From contig JAWKNL010000032.1 of assembly GCA_041391725.1 (NCBI GenBank), positions 1-64,000 on the forward strand: a stretch of 64,000 bases of DNA, in the 5' to 3' direction. The notes beneath the pieces are model-generated. The model did not search any database and was not told the origin of the DNA. It saw nothing but the letters and a program-made list of their open reading frames with translations. Origin of the DNA: JAGQVA01 sp041391725. Lineage in GTDB: Bacteria > Bacteroidota > Bacteroidia > J057. Every line of letters begins with the position of its first letter. Positions within the stretch are counted from its first letter, which is position 1. Positions 43,289 through 52,106 of this stretch are shown here, piece after piece. The position numbers and the translations under genes are program-made.

Positions 43289-44023
43289 ATGAAACAAAAC
43301 ATCCTCATCCTCGGTGCAACCTCCGACATTGCCCGCGCGATTGCCCACCGTTATGCGCGCGAAGGTGCTGTTATCTTCCTCGCAGCTCGCGACGCCCAAA
43401 AAGTGGAGGCTGATGCCGCCGATATTCGCATTCGCTACCAGGTGGCTGTAACTACCCTGCCATTTGATGCCGAAGATTTTGACAGCCACGCAGATTTTTG
43501 TACCCGGCTGCCTGCCATTCCCGATGTGGTTTTTTGTGTATTTGGCTACCTCGGCGATCAAAAGACGGCAGAAAAAGACGCTGTTATGGCACTCAGGATC
43601 GCAAATGTCAACTATACCGGCGCGGTTTCGGTGCTTTCTCTCATTGCGAATATGCTGGAAGAAAAGGGCAGTGGAACCATCGTCGGAATCAGTTCGGTAG
43701 CGGGGGAAAGAGGCCGGGCCAGTAACTATTTTTACGGCAGCGCCAAGGCCGGATTTACGGCCTTTCTTTCTGGACTGAGAAACCGTCTGTCCCATAAGGG
43801 GATTCACGTACTGACCGTAAAACCCGGGTATGTAAATACTGCCATGACTGCCGGAATGCAGTTGCCCGGCCCGCTCACTTCTCAGCCCGACGCCGTAGCA
43901 CAGGCGGTTTATACCGCCGTAAAAAAGAAAAAGAATGTGATATATGTAAGCGGCGTGTGGCGAATCATTATGCTGATCATCAGGAATATCCCTGAATTCA
44001 TTTTTAAGAAGCTGAAGCTTTAA
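43289..44023 (+). CDS. Short-chain dehydrogenase/reductase
   Basis: The product is 244 aa. It has cofactor motif ILGATSDIARAIAHRYAREG and the active-site Y-x3-K in NYFYGSAKAGF, with the upstream Ser in GISSVAGERG. The C-terminus is basic and hydrophobic (WRIIMLIIRNIPEFIFKKLK), suggesting membrane association. Overall it resembles the DprE2-like branch that reduces keto-sugars or polyprenyl-linked sugars, but the substrate cannot be assigned from sequence. It stands alone with its own promoter, divergent from the uronate operon. Confidence 0.82.
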   Translation: MKQNILILGATSDIARAIAHRYAREGAVIFLAARDAQKVEADAADIRIRYQVAVTTLPFDAEDFDSHADFCTRLPAIPDVVFCVFGYLGDQKTAEKDAVMALRIANVNYTGAVSVLSLIANMLEEKGSGTIVGISSVAGERGRASNYFYGSAKAGFTAFLSGLRNRLSHKGIHVLTVKPGYVNTAMTAGMQLPGPLTSQPDAVAQAVYTAVKKKKNVIYVSGVWRIIMLIIRNIPEFIFKKLKL

Positions 44024-44085
44024 TGAAGGGGATTGGACGAAAGCCGGTTGCGATTTCCGGATTTTCGGGATAACTCATTTTTTGT

Positions 44086-44116
44086 AAATAGTTTCTTTGG
44101 TAGAAAGAAACTATTT
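44086..44116. promoter_or_regulatory. Perfect 13-bp inverted repeat before the AAA_14 gene
   Basis: AAATAGTTTCTTT and AAAGAAACTATTT are exact reverse complements with a 5-nt spacer (GGTAG). It lies 29 bp before the start codon of the ATPase. It may be an operator for a dimeric regulator, a target bound by the ATPase itself, or an RNA hairpin in the leader. Confidence 0.75.
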
Positions 44117-44145
44117 GCTATTTTTATCCCTACGGAAAAGAAAGT

Positions 44146-45423
44146 ATGGATAAAAAAATAGCCTTTCAGGAATTAATCGCCGACTTTATGCGCAGGCCTG
44201 ACCGAAAGGTGAAAGCCCGCGAGCTTGCCATTCCTCATGACATACCCAAAATTATCTCCCTCCTCGGGCCCAGGCGCGCAGGCAAAACCTATATTCTGTT
44301 TTCCCTGATTGAGAAACTAAAAAAAACGATTCCTACGGACAGGCTTGTGTATATCAATTTTGAAGATGACCGGCTTTTTCCTTTAAAGCTGGAAGACATG
44401 GACCGTTTGATCAAAGGTTATTATGAAATGTTTCCCGACAATAAAGATCATACCGTCTATTTCTTTTTCGACGAGATTCAGGAAGTAGATCAGTGGGAAA
44501 AGTTTATCAGGCGAATTCACGATCAGGAAAACTGCCAGATATTTATTACCGGATCATCTTCCCGACTGCTGAGCCTGGAACTGGCGACAAGCCTGCGCGG
44601 CCGCACACTTTCGTTTGAGGTATTTCCATTGAGCTTTAGCGAATTCCTTTCATTCCGAGACGTTGACTACGATATTTTTAGCTCGAAAGGGCAGGCAGTT
44701 CTTTCCAGTGAATTAAATAAATACGTGCTGCAGGGGGGATTTCCGGAACTGATCTTTCTACCGGAAGAATTGCATAAAGAAGTCATCAATGAGTATATCA
44801 ACCTGATGCTTTATCGGGACCTTACAGAACGCTTTTCCCTCAAACATCCTCATCTGATCAAATACCTGCTCAAATTTCTGCTGACAAATATGAGCAGATC
44901 GGTAAGTGTCAACAAAATTTACCTTGATCTTAAGTCCCAGGGATATACTGTTGGAAAAAATACAGTGTATGACTACACCTCTTACCTGGAAGAAGCTTTT
45001 ATTATTTTCAGAGTTGACCTTTTCAGTCATTCCATTCGCAGACAAACCATCAATCCCAGTAAAGTTTATGGAATTGACCCCGCATTTAAATATGCCATGA
45101 GTTTTGCCGGGGATAAAGGCCAGATATTTGAAAATACAGTTTTTATGGAGCTTCGGCGCAGAAAAAAACTTCCCTTTTATCTGCTGGAAAAACAGGAAAC
45201 CGATTTTTATACCGAAGAAGGCCTGCTGATAAATGCCTGTATGGATATTACCCATCCGGAAACAAGGAAAAGAGAAATCAATAGTCTTTGGGAATCCATG
45301 AATAATAGGGGTTTGTCTGAAAGTCAGTTGATTACCAATGACAAAAAAGAAGAAATTGAAATAGCAGGAAAAAAGATCTGGGTGCGACCGCTGTGGGAAT
45401 TTCTACTCGACACGGAATGGTAA
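44146..45423 (+). CDS. AAA_14 / DUF4143 ATPase
   Basis: The product is 425 aa. Walker A is GPRRAGKTY at residues 41-49. Walker B is VYFFFDEIQEVDQWEKFIRR, followed by sensor ITGSSSRLLSLELATSLRGR and FEVFPLSFSEFLSF. The C-terminal DUF4143 region includes INLMLYRDLTERFSLKHPHL and, at the end, a nuclease-like ENTVFMELRRRKKLPFYLLE then ETDFYTEEG pattern. These ATPases are very common in Bacteroidota and archaea, often in many copies. Their function is unknown, and some are thought to be selfish or defence-linked. A perfect inverted repeat precedes the gene. It is monocistronic. Confidence 0.9.
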   Translation: MDKKIAFQELIADFMRRPDRKVKARELAIPHDIPKIISLLGPRRAGKTYILFSLIEKLKKTIPTDRLVYINFEDDRLFPLKLEDMDRLIKGYYEMFPDNKDHTVYFFFDEIQEVDQWEKFIRRIHDQENCQIFITGSSSRLLSLELATSLRGRTLSFEVFPLSFSEFLSFRDVDYDIFSSKGQAVLSSELNKYVLQGGFPELIFLPEELHKEVINEYINLMLYRDLTERFSLKHPHLIKYLLKFLLTNMSRSVSVNKIYLDLKSQGYTVGKNTVYDYTSYLEEAFIIFRVDLFSHSIRRQTINPSKVYGIDPAFKYAMSFAGDKGQIFENTVFMELRRRKKLPFYLLEKQETDFYTEEGLLINACMDITHPETRKREINSLWESMNNRGLSESQLITNDKKEEIEIAGKKIWVRPLWEFLLDTEW

Positions 45424-45611
45424 AACCCCATAGGCATAGCTAAAAAATTAAATTTTTAACAAAAAAAATTTCTACCTTCATTTGATACAGCGCACAAAAA
45501 TCTCGTCCTGAACCCGTAGCCGGTTTACTTTCGTTCTTCCATTGATTGTTTCACCAACCCCACCTGCCTATGCCAGTGTTTGGACTACTCCGCGCAAAAC
45601 GCGCTGCAGCA

Positions 45612-46190
45612 ATGGATAAAATGGACGATCTCCAACTGATTCGTCTCTACCATTCCGGAAATCAGGAAGCCATCGCCATTATTTTCAAGCGATACTATGA
45701 AGAACTGTTTCACCTGGGCTTCTCCATTCTGATTGATAAAATCCACATAGATGAAATCATTTCCCAGGTGCTGGAGACCTATCTCCGCACTCCGAGAAAA
45801 GAGCGCAAACATAAATACAACATTACCTCTAACGTAAGAGGATTCCTCCGTCGTACGATCGTACGACGCTGCATAGACTTCAACCGCCTGAAGGCAAACC
45901 AGATTCGCCGCTCTCAGCTCGATACCCTGCCCTCAGGAGAAAAATCTAATGCCCGAATATGGCAAGCGCAGGAAACCGAAAATGCCGAGCTTACCGGATT
46001 TGAGGTCGAACAACTGCTGGAGCGTATTCTCTCCCAGTTGGAGGGAAAAGAAAAGCAGGTTTTTGACCTCCACGTACAGGGTTATTCGCATCAGGAAATC
46101 TGCGAACTGCTCAATATCACTACGACACGCAATGTGAGCAGTACACTTTACAATGCCCGGCAAAAAGCTAAATCCATTTTATCACTATGA
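45612..46190 (+). CDS. ECF-type RNA polymerase sigma-70 factor
   Basis: From the ATG at 45612 the product is 192 aa; further in-frame starts lie at 45546 and 45570. Region 2 spans DLQLIRLYHSGNQEAIAIIF to GFLRRTIVRRCIDFNRL, and region 4 spans LLERILSQLEGKEKQVFDLH to the helix-turn-helix YSHQEICELLNITTTRNVSS. It directs RNA polymerase to a set of target promoters and is usually held by a partner membrane protein. It overlaps the following membrane protein gene by 4 bp (ATGA), which makes that product the obvious candidate regulator. The 188-bp gap upstream shows no other gene. Confidence 0.85.
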   Translation: MDKMDDLQLIRLYHSGNQEAIAIIFKRYYEELFHLGFSILIDKIHIDEIISQVLETYLRTPRKERKHKYNITSNVRGFLRRTIVRRCIDFNRLKANQIRRSQLDTLPSGEKSNARIWQAQETENAELTGFEVEQLLERILSQLEGKEKQVFDLHVQGYSHQEICELLNITTTRNVSSTLYNARQKAKSILSL

Positions 46191-46999
46191 ACCACAATCA
46201 CTCAGATTACTCACTACATTCGCAGATCGAAAGCGACACCCTTCTGGCCTATATATATGGCGATCTGCCAGAGGAACTGAACCGTGCCCTTACTGCTGAA
46301 ATTGCGCAGAATATCGGCCTGCGGATGATGGTGAACGGGATGATTCAGGTAAAAGAAACCAAAGGATTTATTTCTCAGGAAGAACACCGCCAATGGCTTG
46401 AAAAACGCAGTGCCGCGGTGGACGCGGTTTTGTTTCACCATCAGCGCACCCTTCGCAATCAGCGACTGCGGATGGTGCTCGCCTTTGCCTCCGTCATTTT
46501 GCTGATCGTATATCTGCTCAATCTCCCGCTGTTTTCCAGCCCTAAGCTCTATAAAAAATACCAGGCAAAACCGGAAATCACCCTGGCAAAAGCCGAAACC
46601 TGGCCGCTGCAAAATCCCGCCTTATTTACCTCCTATTACACAGACAATCAGTACCTCCGCGTGCTGGAAGAATGTAACCGCATGCTTTCCGTTGACTCGA
46701 CGCTCCTGGATCTTCGCCTTTATACGGGGTTTTGTTACCTCGAACTCAACGATCCGCAAAAAGCGATGGAGGAGTTTTCCCGTATCATGGTTGCCGCCAG
46801 CGACGATGATTTGTGCACGGAAGCTACCTGGCAATACGGACTGGCCTATATCAAAGCCCGCGACTTCGAGCACGCCATACAGATATTTGATACCCTGAAA
46901 GGAAGCGGGCGAATGGACAAAAAGGTGAAGAATATACGCTGGCGCGCAAGAATCCGTAATTTTGTCCTCCAAAATATTGTCCACAGGAACCGCGCATAA
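46187..46999 (+). CDS. Single-pass membrane protein with TPR-like periplasmic part, putative anti-sigma partner
   Basis: The product is 270 aa. A soluble N-terminus of ~95 residues (LLAYIYGDLPEELNRALTAE, resembling the D-x-L-x-x-E opening of anti-sigma domains) precedes one membrane helix (MVLAFASVILLIVYLLNLPL). The C-terminal part has TPR-like repeats (LDLRLYTGFCYLELNDPQKA and EATWQYGLAYIKARDFEHAI). The topology and the 4-bp overlap with the sigma factor gene suggest control of the sigma factor, with the TPR part sensing in the periplasm. The anti-sigma role is inferred from context, since the zinc-binding H-x3-C-x2-C motif is absent. Confidence 0.7.
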   Translation: MNHNHSDYSLHSQIESDTLLAYIYGDLPEELNRALTAEIAQNIGLRMMVNGMIQVKETKGFISQEEHRQWLEKRSAAVDAVLFHHQRTLRNQRLRMVLAFASVILLIVYLLNLPLFSSPKLYKKYQAKPEITLAKAETWPLQNPALFTSYYTDNQYLRVLEECNRMLSVDSTLLDLRLYTGFCYLELNDPQKAMEEFSRIMVAASDDDLCTEATWQYGLAYIKARDFEHAIQIFDTLKGSGRMDKKVKNIRWRARIRNFVLQNIVHRNRA

Positions 47000-47026
47000 A
47001 CTCCGCAAAAAAACGTAAATTGCACT

Positions 47027-48229
47027 ATGTTTTCGCGTATCCGGAAATATATTGAGCGGCAAAAAGTCATAGGAATGGTCGGCTCCTTCGATGAAGCCGG
47101 GCTTATTGCTGCCGTAGAGGAATCCAACCGGGAAGCACTTACCATTCTGCTCAAAAACCGTATCTCTCCCGACGCCCTTACCCATAGAGGCCTGCCCGCA
47201 CTTTCGCTGGCCATCAGAAAAGGTGATCTGCCCGTGGTCAGGATTCTTGCAGAAGCAAAAGCCGATATCGATGCGCAGGATAAAGACGGTCGCACCCCCC
47301 TTATGCGTGCCATTGAAAGCGGCAACCGCCATATTTTCGCCTATCTGATCGATCTGGAACCCGAGCTGGAAATCGAAGACAAAGACGGAGAAACCGTACT
47401 CTTTAAAGCGGTGCGGGACGGAAATACAACTTTTTGCCGCAAACTTATCGATATGGGCGCCAATGTGGAAGCCATCAGCCACAGCGGGCTTACGCCACTT
47501 ATGTTAGCCGTAGATCAGGGCCGCACCGGCATTGTCAGGTCTTTGCTCCAGACAGGAGCCGATCCTATGGTCAGAGACGGAGAAGGGAAAACGGTAATGG
47601 AAAGATACCACGGCAATACCCGCGTTACCCAACTGCTCAAAGAAGCACTTTCCCGCAGGGGAATAAAAGAAAAACCGTCTTTGCCTACATTGCCCCTTCC
47701 GGGAATTTCACTTGCCGGTTTTTCCCCCTCAGAAATCATGCTCAGTCAGTTGCCCCAACTAGGTTCGATGCTCATCGGCCTTGCCGAAGGCATGCTGGAA
47801 TCGCTCGGCGCTACATCCAATCTGTCGCAGGCCGAACAAAAAACGCGGGCCCTGATGGACCAGTTAAACCTCGATTTTCTTACGGAGGGAAATGCTGTAA
47901 CTCCAGCAAATGAAAAAGCCGTGTTATGGCTGAAAGAACAGATTCGCCGCACGCTGCAACTGCTTATTGAAATCCGAACCGCAGGCAACCGGGTTTCAGC
48001 ATTACTGGCCCGGAGAAATGCCGAATCACCCGGCGCAGTCGGTGCGGAAGTAAGCGGTTACCTCAACAAGGCCCTGCTGGAAGCGGCGGCTTCGGGACAC
48101 CGCGAACTGGTAGCCCTTCTTATCGCCGCAGGCGCCGACCCTGCCTCCACCGATGAAAACGGCAAAACAGCCCGCGACCTCGCACTGGCGGGCGAATTTT
48201 ACGAAATAGTTCAATTACTGAAAGTATGA
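47027..48229 (+). CDS. Ankyrin-repeat protein
   Basis: The product is 400 aa without a signal peptide. About five ankyrin repeats of ~33 residues are visible. One run is residues ~55-190 (DKDGRTPLMRAIESGNRHIF, then SHSGLTPLMLAVDQGRTGIV). A final copy and a half lies at the C-terminus (KALLEAAASGHRELVALLIA, then ENGKTARDLALAGE). Between them is a ~140-residue helical stretch without repeats. Ankyrin repeats mediate protein binding; the partner is unknown. It lies 27 bp after the membrane TPR gene and overlaps the next gene by 4 bp, so it belongs to the sigma factor operon. Confidence 0.85.
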   Translation: MFSRIRKYIERQKVIGMVGSFDEAGLIAAVEESNREALTILLKNRISPDALTHRGLPALSLAIRKGDLPVVRILAEAKADIDAQDKDGRTPLMRAIESGNRHIFAYLIDLEPELEIEDKDGETVLFKAVRDGNTTFCRKLIDMGANVEAISHSGLTPLMLAVDQGRTGIVRSLLQTGADPMVRDGEGKTVMERYHGNTRVTQLLKEALSRRGIKEKPSLPTLPLPGISLAGFSPSEIMLSQLPQLGSMLIGLAEGMLESLGATSNLSQAEQKTRALMDQLNLDFLTEGNAVTPANEKAVLWLKEQIRRTLQLLIEIRTAGNRVSALLARRNAESPGAVGAEVSGYLNKALLEAAASGHRELVALLIAAGADPASTDENGKTARDLALAGEFYEIVQLLKV

Positions 48230-48753
48230 AAATAAGGTTGTGGTTGCTGCTTCTGCTTATCCACACAGGAGTATTGTATGCTCAGGACAGCCTGATGGCA
48301 GACTTTCCCCGGCAGTGGGAGGGAGAGTGGGCGGGCGAACTGGAAATCTTCAGCGGAAAAGGCAAGGTACAGACATTACCCATGAAACTGCTGATCAGAC
48401 CAGATGAAAAAAACGAGGTATGGAAATGGACCATCGTATATCAGACTGACACACCGGACGTAAGAGAATACGAACTGATCGTTTCCGACCGGGAGAAAGG
48501 GCATTTTATCATCGACGAAAAAAACTCCATCCTGCTCGACGGGTGGTTGCTGGGCAATGTGCTCAGTTGCCGGTTTTCGGTAGGGAAAAGTCTTCTTCTG
48601 GTGAATTATGCTTTCGAAAGAGATTTTATCCGGTTTGATATATTTGCCGGAAATAAGAGCGAACCCCGCCTCACAGGAGCCGAAGTGGAAGACGTGGGAG
48701 AAATTTATAATTATCCGGTTACCACCATGCAACGGGCCGTGCTGAGACGCTGA
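48226..48753 (+). CDS. Small exported protein, last gene of the sigma-factor operon
   Basis: The product is 175 aa with signal peptide KIRLWLLLLLIHTGVLYAQ. The mature part is beta-rich with many aromatic residues (WEGEWAGELEIFSGKGKVQT, EVWKWTIVYQ, GHFIIDEKNSILLDGWLLGN), consistent with a lipocalin-like barrel. No family is recognised. It is coupled by an ATGA overlap to the ankyrin gene. As the only exported product of the four, it could be an envelope component whose state is reported to the sigma factor, but this is speculation. Confidence 0.7.
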   Translation: MKIRLWLLLLLIHTGVLYAQDSLMADFPRQWEGEWAGELEIFSGKGKVQTLPMKLLIRPDEKNEVWKWTIVYQTDTPDVREYELIVSDREKGHFIIDEKNSILLDGWLLGNVLSCRFSVGKSLLLVNYAFERDFIRFDIFAGNKSEPRLTGAEVEDVGEIYNYPVTTMQRAVLRR

Positions 48754-48971
48754 GAGCCGAAATAAGCCCATGCAGCAGGGTAAGTATTAATGGTTTGTTA
48801 ACTGATTATTAACAAGCCAGGTGTTTTGTGGTTTTGGAAGCCTCAAACGACAACTTCATTTATAGTTTCTTAACATTCCGTTATTCTAATTAATCAATCC
48901 TTAATATTGCGGTCAACTTCAGGTTATTGCCTTCTGCGAGTTTTGCAGGCGAAACTCGAAATAACGGACAC

Positions 48972-51856
48972 ATGAATTTCAAAACATTATTCTCTCTGGT
49001 TTTTTGCAGCCTGTTTTCTCTCCAGATTTTTGCAGCAGGCCCCGGAACCATCCGCGGGAAAGTGACGAATGGCCAGACCGGAGAAGTGCTCCTCGGAGCA
49101 ACCGTACGTCTGATTCAGGACGGACAGATCAAAGGTGGTGCATACACCGACATCGAAGGAAACTACACGATCAAAGCTGAGGCGGGAAATTATTCGATGA
49201 TTATTTCCTTTGTCTCTTTTGTCAATGATACATTAGATGTATTAGTGGAAGAAGGCGCAGTGGTATATAATGAAACCCTCCTCTTTGAAAGCCTGGCAAC
49301 CCGCGAGGATCTCAAAGTCGAAATCACAGCCAAACGCAACCAGGCCAGTACAGTTACCCTGTACAATGTAAAACGCACTTCGCTGAATACCATGGACGGG
49401 ATCTCCAACGACCTGATCAAACGCACCGGCGACAATGATGCCGCTTCTGCCATGTCAAGGGTTACGGGTGTAACCGTCGAAGGCGGGAAGTACGTGTATA
49501 TCCGCGGACTTGGAGACCGCTATTCCAATACCCTTTAAATGGAGCTGCTATCCCCAGCCTTGACCCCAACTGTAACTCCGTTCAGTTGGATATTTTCCCT
49601 TCCCAACTGATCGACAATATCGTGGTTTATAAAACATTTACCCCTGACCTCCCAGCCAACTTCTCCGGAGGTCTGGTAAATGTCATCACCAAAGACTTTC
49701 CCGACCGCCTGCGGATCAATTTCTCCGCCTCTGCAACCTACAACCCACAGGCAAACCTGATCGACAACTTCCTGACCTATGAAACCGGGAAAAAAGACTG
49801 GCAGGGACGCGACGACGGCACAAGAGCACTTCCCGCTGAAATAGCCACTCTGCCGGGTTCAATTCCAGATAAAACATTTAATGTCAACAATCTCGAAGAC
49901 ATTAATACCATCACCCGGGTGAGTAACTCTTTCAAAACAACGATGGTTCCGACCACCAAAACCTCTCCGCTGGGACAGAACTATCAGTTTTCTCTTGGAA
50001 ACCAGAACCTGATTTTTGGCAGACCGTTTGGATACATCGCCAGCCTTTCTTACCGCACCGAATACAATGCCTATGACGATGGCAGCGTAGCCCGATGGAA
50101 AAACACATCTTCTGCAAGAGACGGTATCATCGCCGACGGTCTCACCAATGAGCGGTCGCACAAAGTCGTCAGCGGCTCCGAAGAAGTTCTCTGGGGCGGA
50201 CTGGTAAAATTGTCTTACAAGCCATTTAACCATCACAAATTTGGGGTAAATCTGATGCACAATCAGAGTGGCGCTTCTTCGGCCCGGACGCTGGAAGGTC
50301 CGATTCCGCTGGATGCCGTAGGGCTGATTTTCCAGACCCGTGTATTGGGTTATCTTCAGCGTTCGATTGATATATACCAGGTACAGGGTGATCACGCGTT
50401 TGGCAAGCTGGGTGCTCACTGGATCGTTTCCAGCAGCCGCTCCCTACAAAGCGAACCCGATCTGCGCTTTTTCAGCAATGACTATACGCTGCAGGGCGAA
50501 ACCAGAGTTTATGACCTTCAACCCAACCTTTACCCTGAGCCTAACCGCTTTTACCGTGATCTGGATGAAACCAATAACGATGCCCGCCTCAATTTTGATT
50601 TGCCCATTGATATATGGAAAGAGCTTCAGGCGAAAATCAAGTTTGGCGGAGCTTATACCACCAAAGACCGGACATTCTCTGAAAACCGCTATCTGATCAC
50701 ACAGGGCAACAAAAGCGCAGACTACAATGGCGATGCCTCCGCTTATTTTGGTCCTGCCAACACAGGTAGCTTCATCGATACCATTGTATTCAGAGGACAG
50801 GAGTATTATCAGGTTAATTACAAAAACACCGTTCAGGATGTATCCGAACTGCGCAACAGATATAGTGGTTCTGAGCGAATCCAGGCTGCTTATGCGATGA
50901 TTGAACTGCCCGTCAGCGAAAGGCTGAAATTTGTAGGTGGGGCTCGTTACGAAGGAACCCAGATTGAAACACAATCCGAAGATCCCAATGTGGCAGGTGG
51001 ACTGATCGATCTGCACGATATTCTGCCTGCAATCAGCACCCTGTACCAGATAAAAGAAAATCTCAATCTCCGCGGAAGTTATGCCCGCACCATCGCCCGC
51101 CCTACCTTCCGCGAGTTTGCGCCTTTCGTTTCATTTGACTTCGTGGGAGACTACAATCTGGTTGGTAATCCCAACCTTACCCGCACCCTGATCGATAATG
51201 CCGATCTTCGCCTGGAATGGTATCCCACACCCGGAGAGCTGATCTCGGTGAGTGGATTTTACAAAAACTTCCAGAATCCGATCGAAAAAGTACTCGTGCC
51301 CCAGGCTGCCAATACCGAGCTGACCTATCGCAACGTGCCCAACGGTACTGCTTATGGACTGGAGTTTGAATTTAGAAAGCTTTTAGGCTTTATAGCTCCG
51401 GGTTCTGTGCTGGACAATTTCCAGGTAGGAGGAAACTTCTCGCTGATTCACTCAGAAGTGGACATTGCCAATGATGAGTATCAGAAAATGATCGACGTTG
51501 ATCCGACCCGCTCCAGAACCCGCCCGATATTTGGTCAGTCCCCTTATGCTGTCAATGGCGAACTGGCTTATATCAACGATTCACTGGGAACCAAAATCAG
51601 CCTCAACTACAATATCTTTGGTCAGCGTCTGGTGCTGGTCGGCGGTGTAAACCCCGATGTATATGAGCAACCCCGCGGCCTGCTCAACTTCTCACTCAGC
51701 CAGAAAATCAAATACGGATTATCCGTAACCATCCGCGCCAACAACCTGCTCAACCCGGAATACAAGCAGACACAAGTATATAAAGAAACCGAATATATAT
51801 TCCAGAACTATCGCCTCGGGCGGTCATTCTCCCTGGGGATTTCGTATAGTTTGTGA
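48972..51856 (+). CDS. TonB-dependent receptor with carboxypeptidase-like N-terminal domain, one frameshift
   Basis: A signal peptide (LFSLVFCSLFSLQIFAAG) is followed by a carboxypeptidase regulatory-like domain (GTIRGKVTNGQTGEVLLGAT). The plug begins with AASAMSRVTGVTVEGGKYVY, and then comes a 22-strand-type barrel ending in LGRSFSLGISYSL. It imports a substrate across the outer membrane using TonB energy; no SusD gene is adjacent. The frame stops at 49538 in RGLGDRYSNTL. Adding one T to the run at 49532-49534 restores it, giving NTLLNGAAIPSLDPNCNSVQ, exactly what the family shows there. Total length would be ~961 aa. A sequencing error is likely. The T9SS protein at 52107 follows after a terminator. 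Confidence 0.9.
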
Positions 51857-51879
51857 AGCAAGTAGTAGTATAAAGCGTA

Positions 51880-51908
51880 CCCCCTGAAGTTTCTTCAGGG
51901 GGTTTTTT
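51880..51908 (+). terminator. Terminator of the TonB receptor gene
   Basis: CCCCCTGAAG and CTTCAGGGGG pair perfectly around a 3-nt loop, followed by six T residues. Confidence 0.92.
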
Positions 51909-52106
51909 GTTTGTGCCAAATCCTGTCAGGTCTTCCGCTATCGTTAACCTTCCGGTAATATAAAACTCATTTTATGGTAACGTTTTGGTAATCAAAACTT
52001 CAACCGGTCATTAAGTTACCTTAACTTTTGATGGGTTGTTTTGCCTCAGAGATCAGGTTCTCCCTGCTCTCATTTGTATTTAATTTCCTTATCAAACCTG
52101 GCAAAA

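Noticed and set aside
44146..45423. Insertion sequence transposase
   Set aside because: The protein has Walker A and B and DUF4143 features, not a DDE or HUH transposase, and there are no terminal inverted repeats at both ends.
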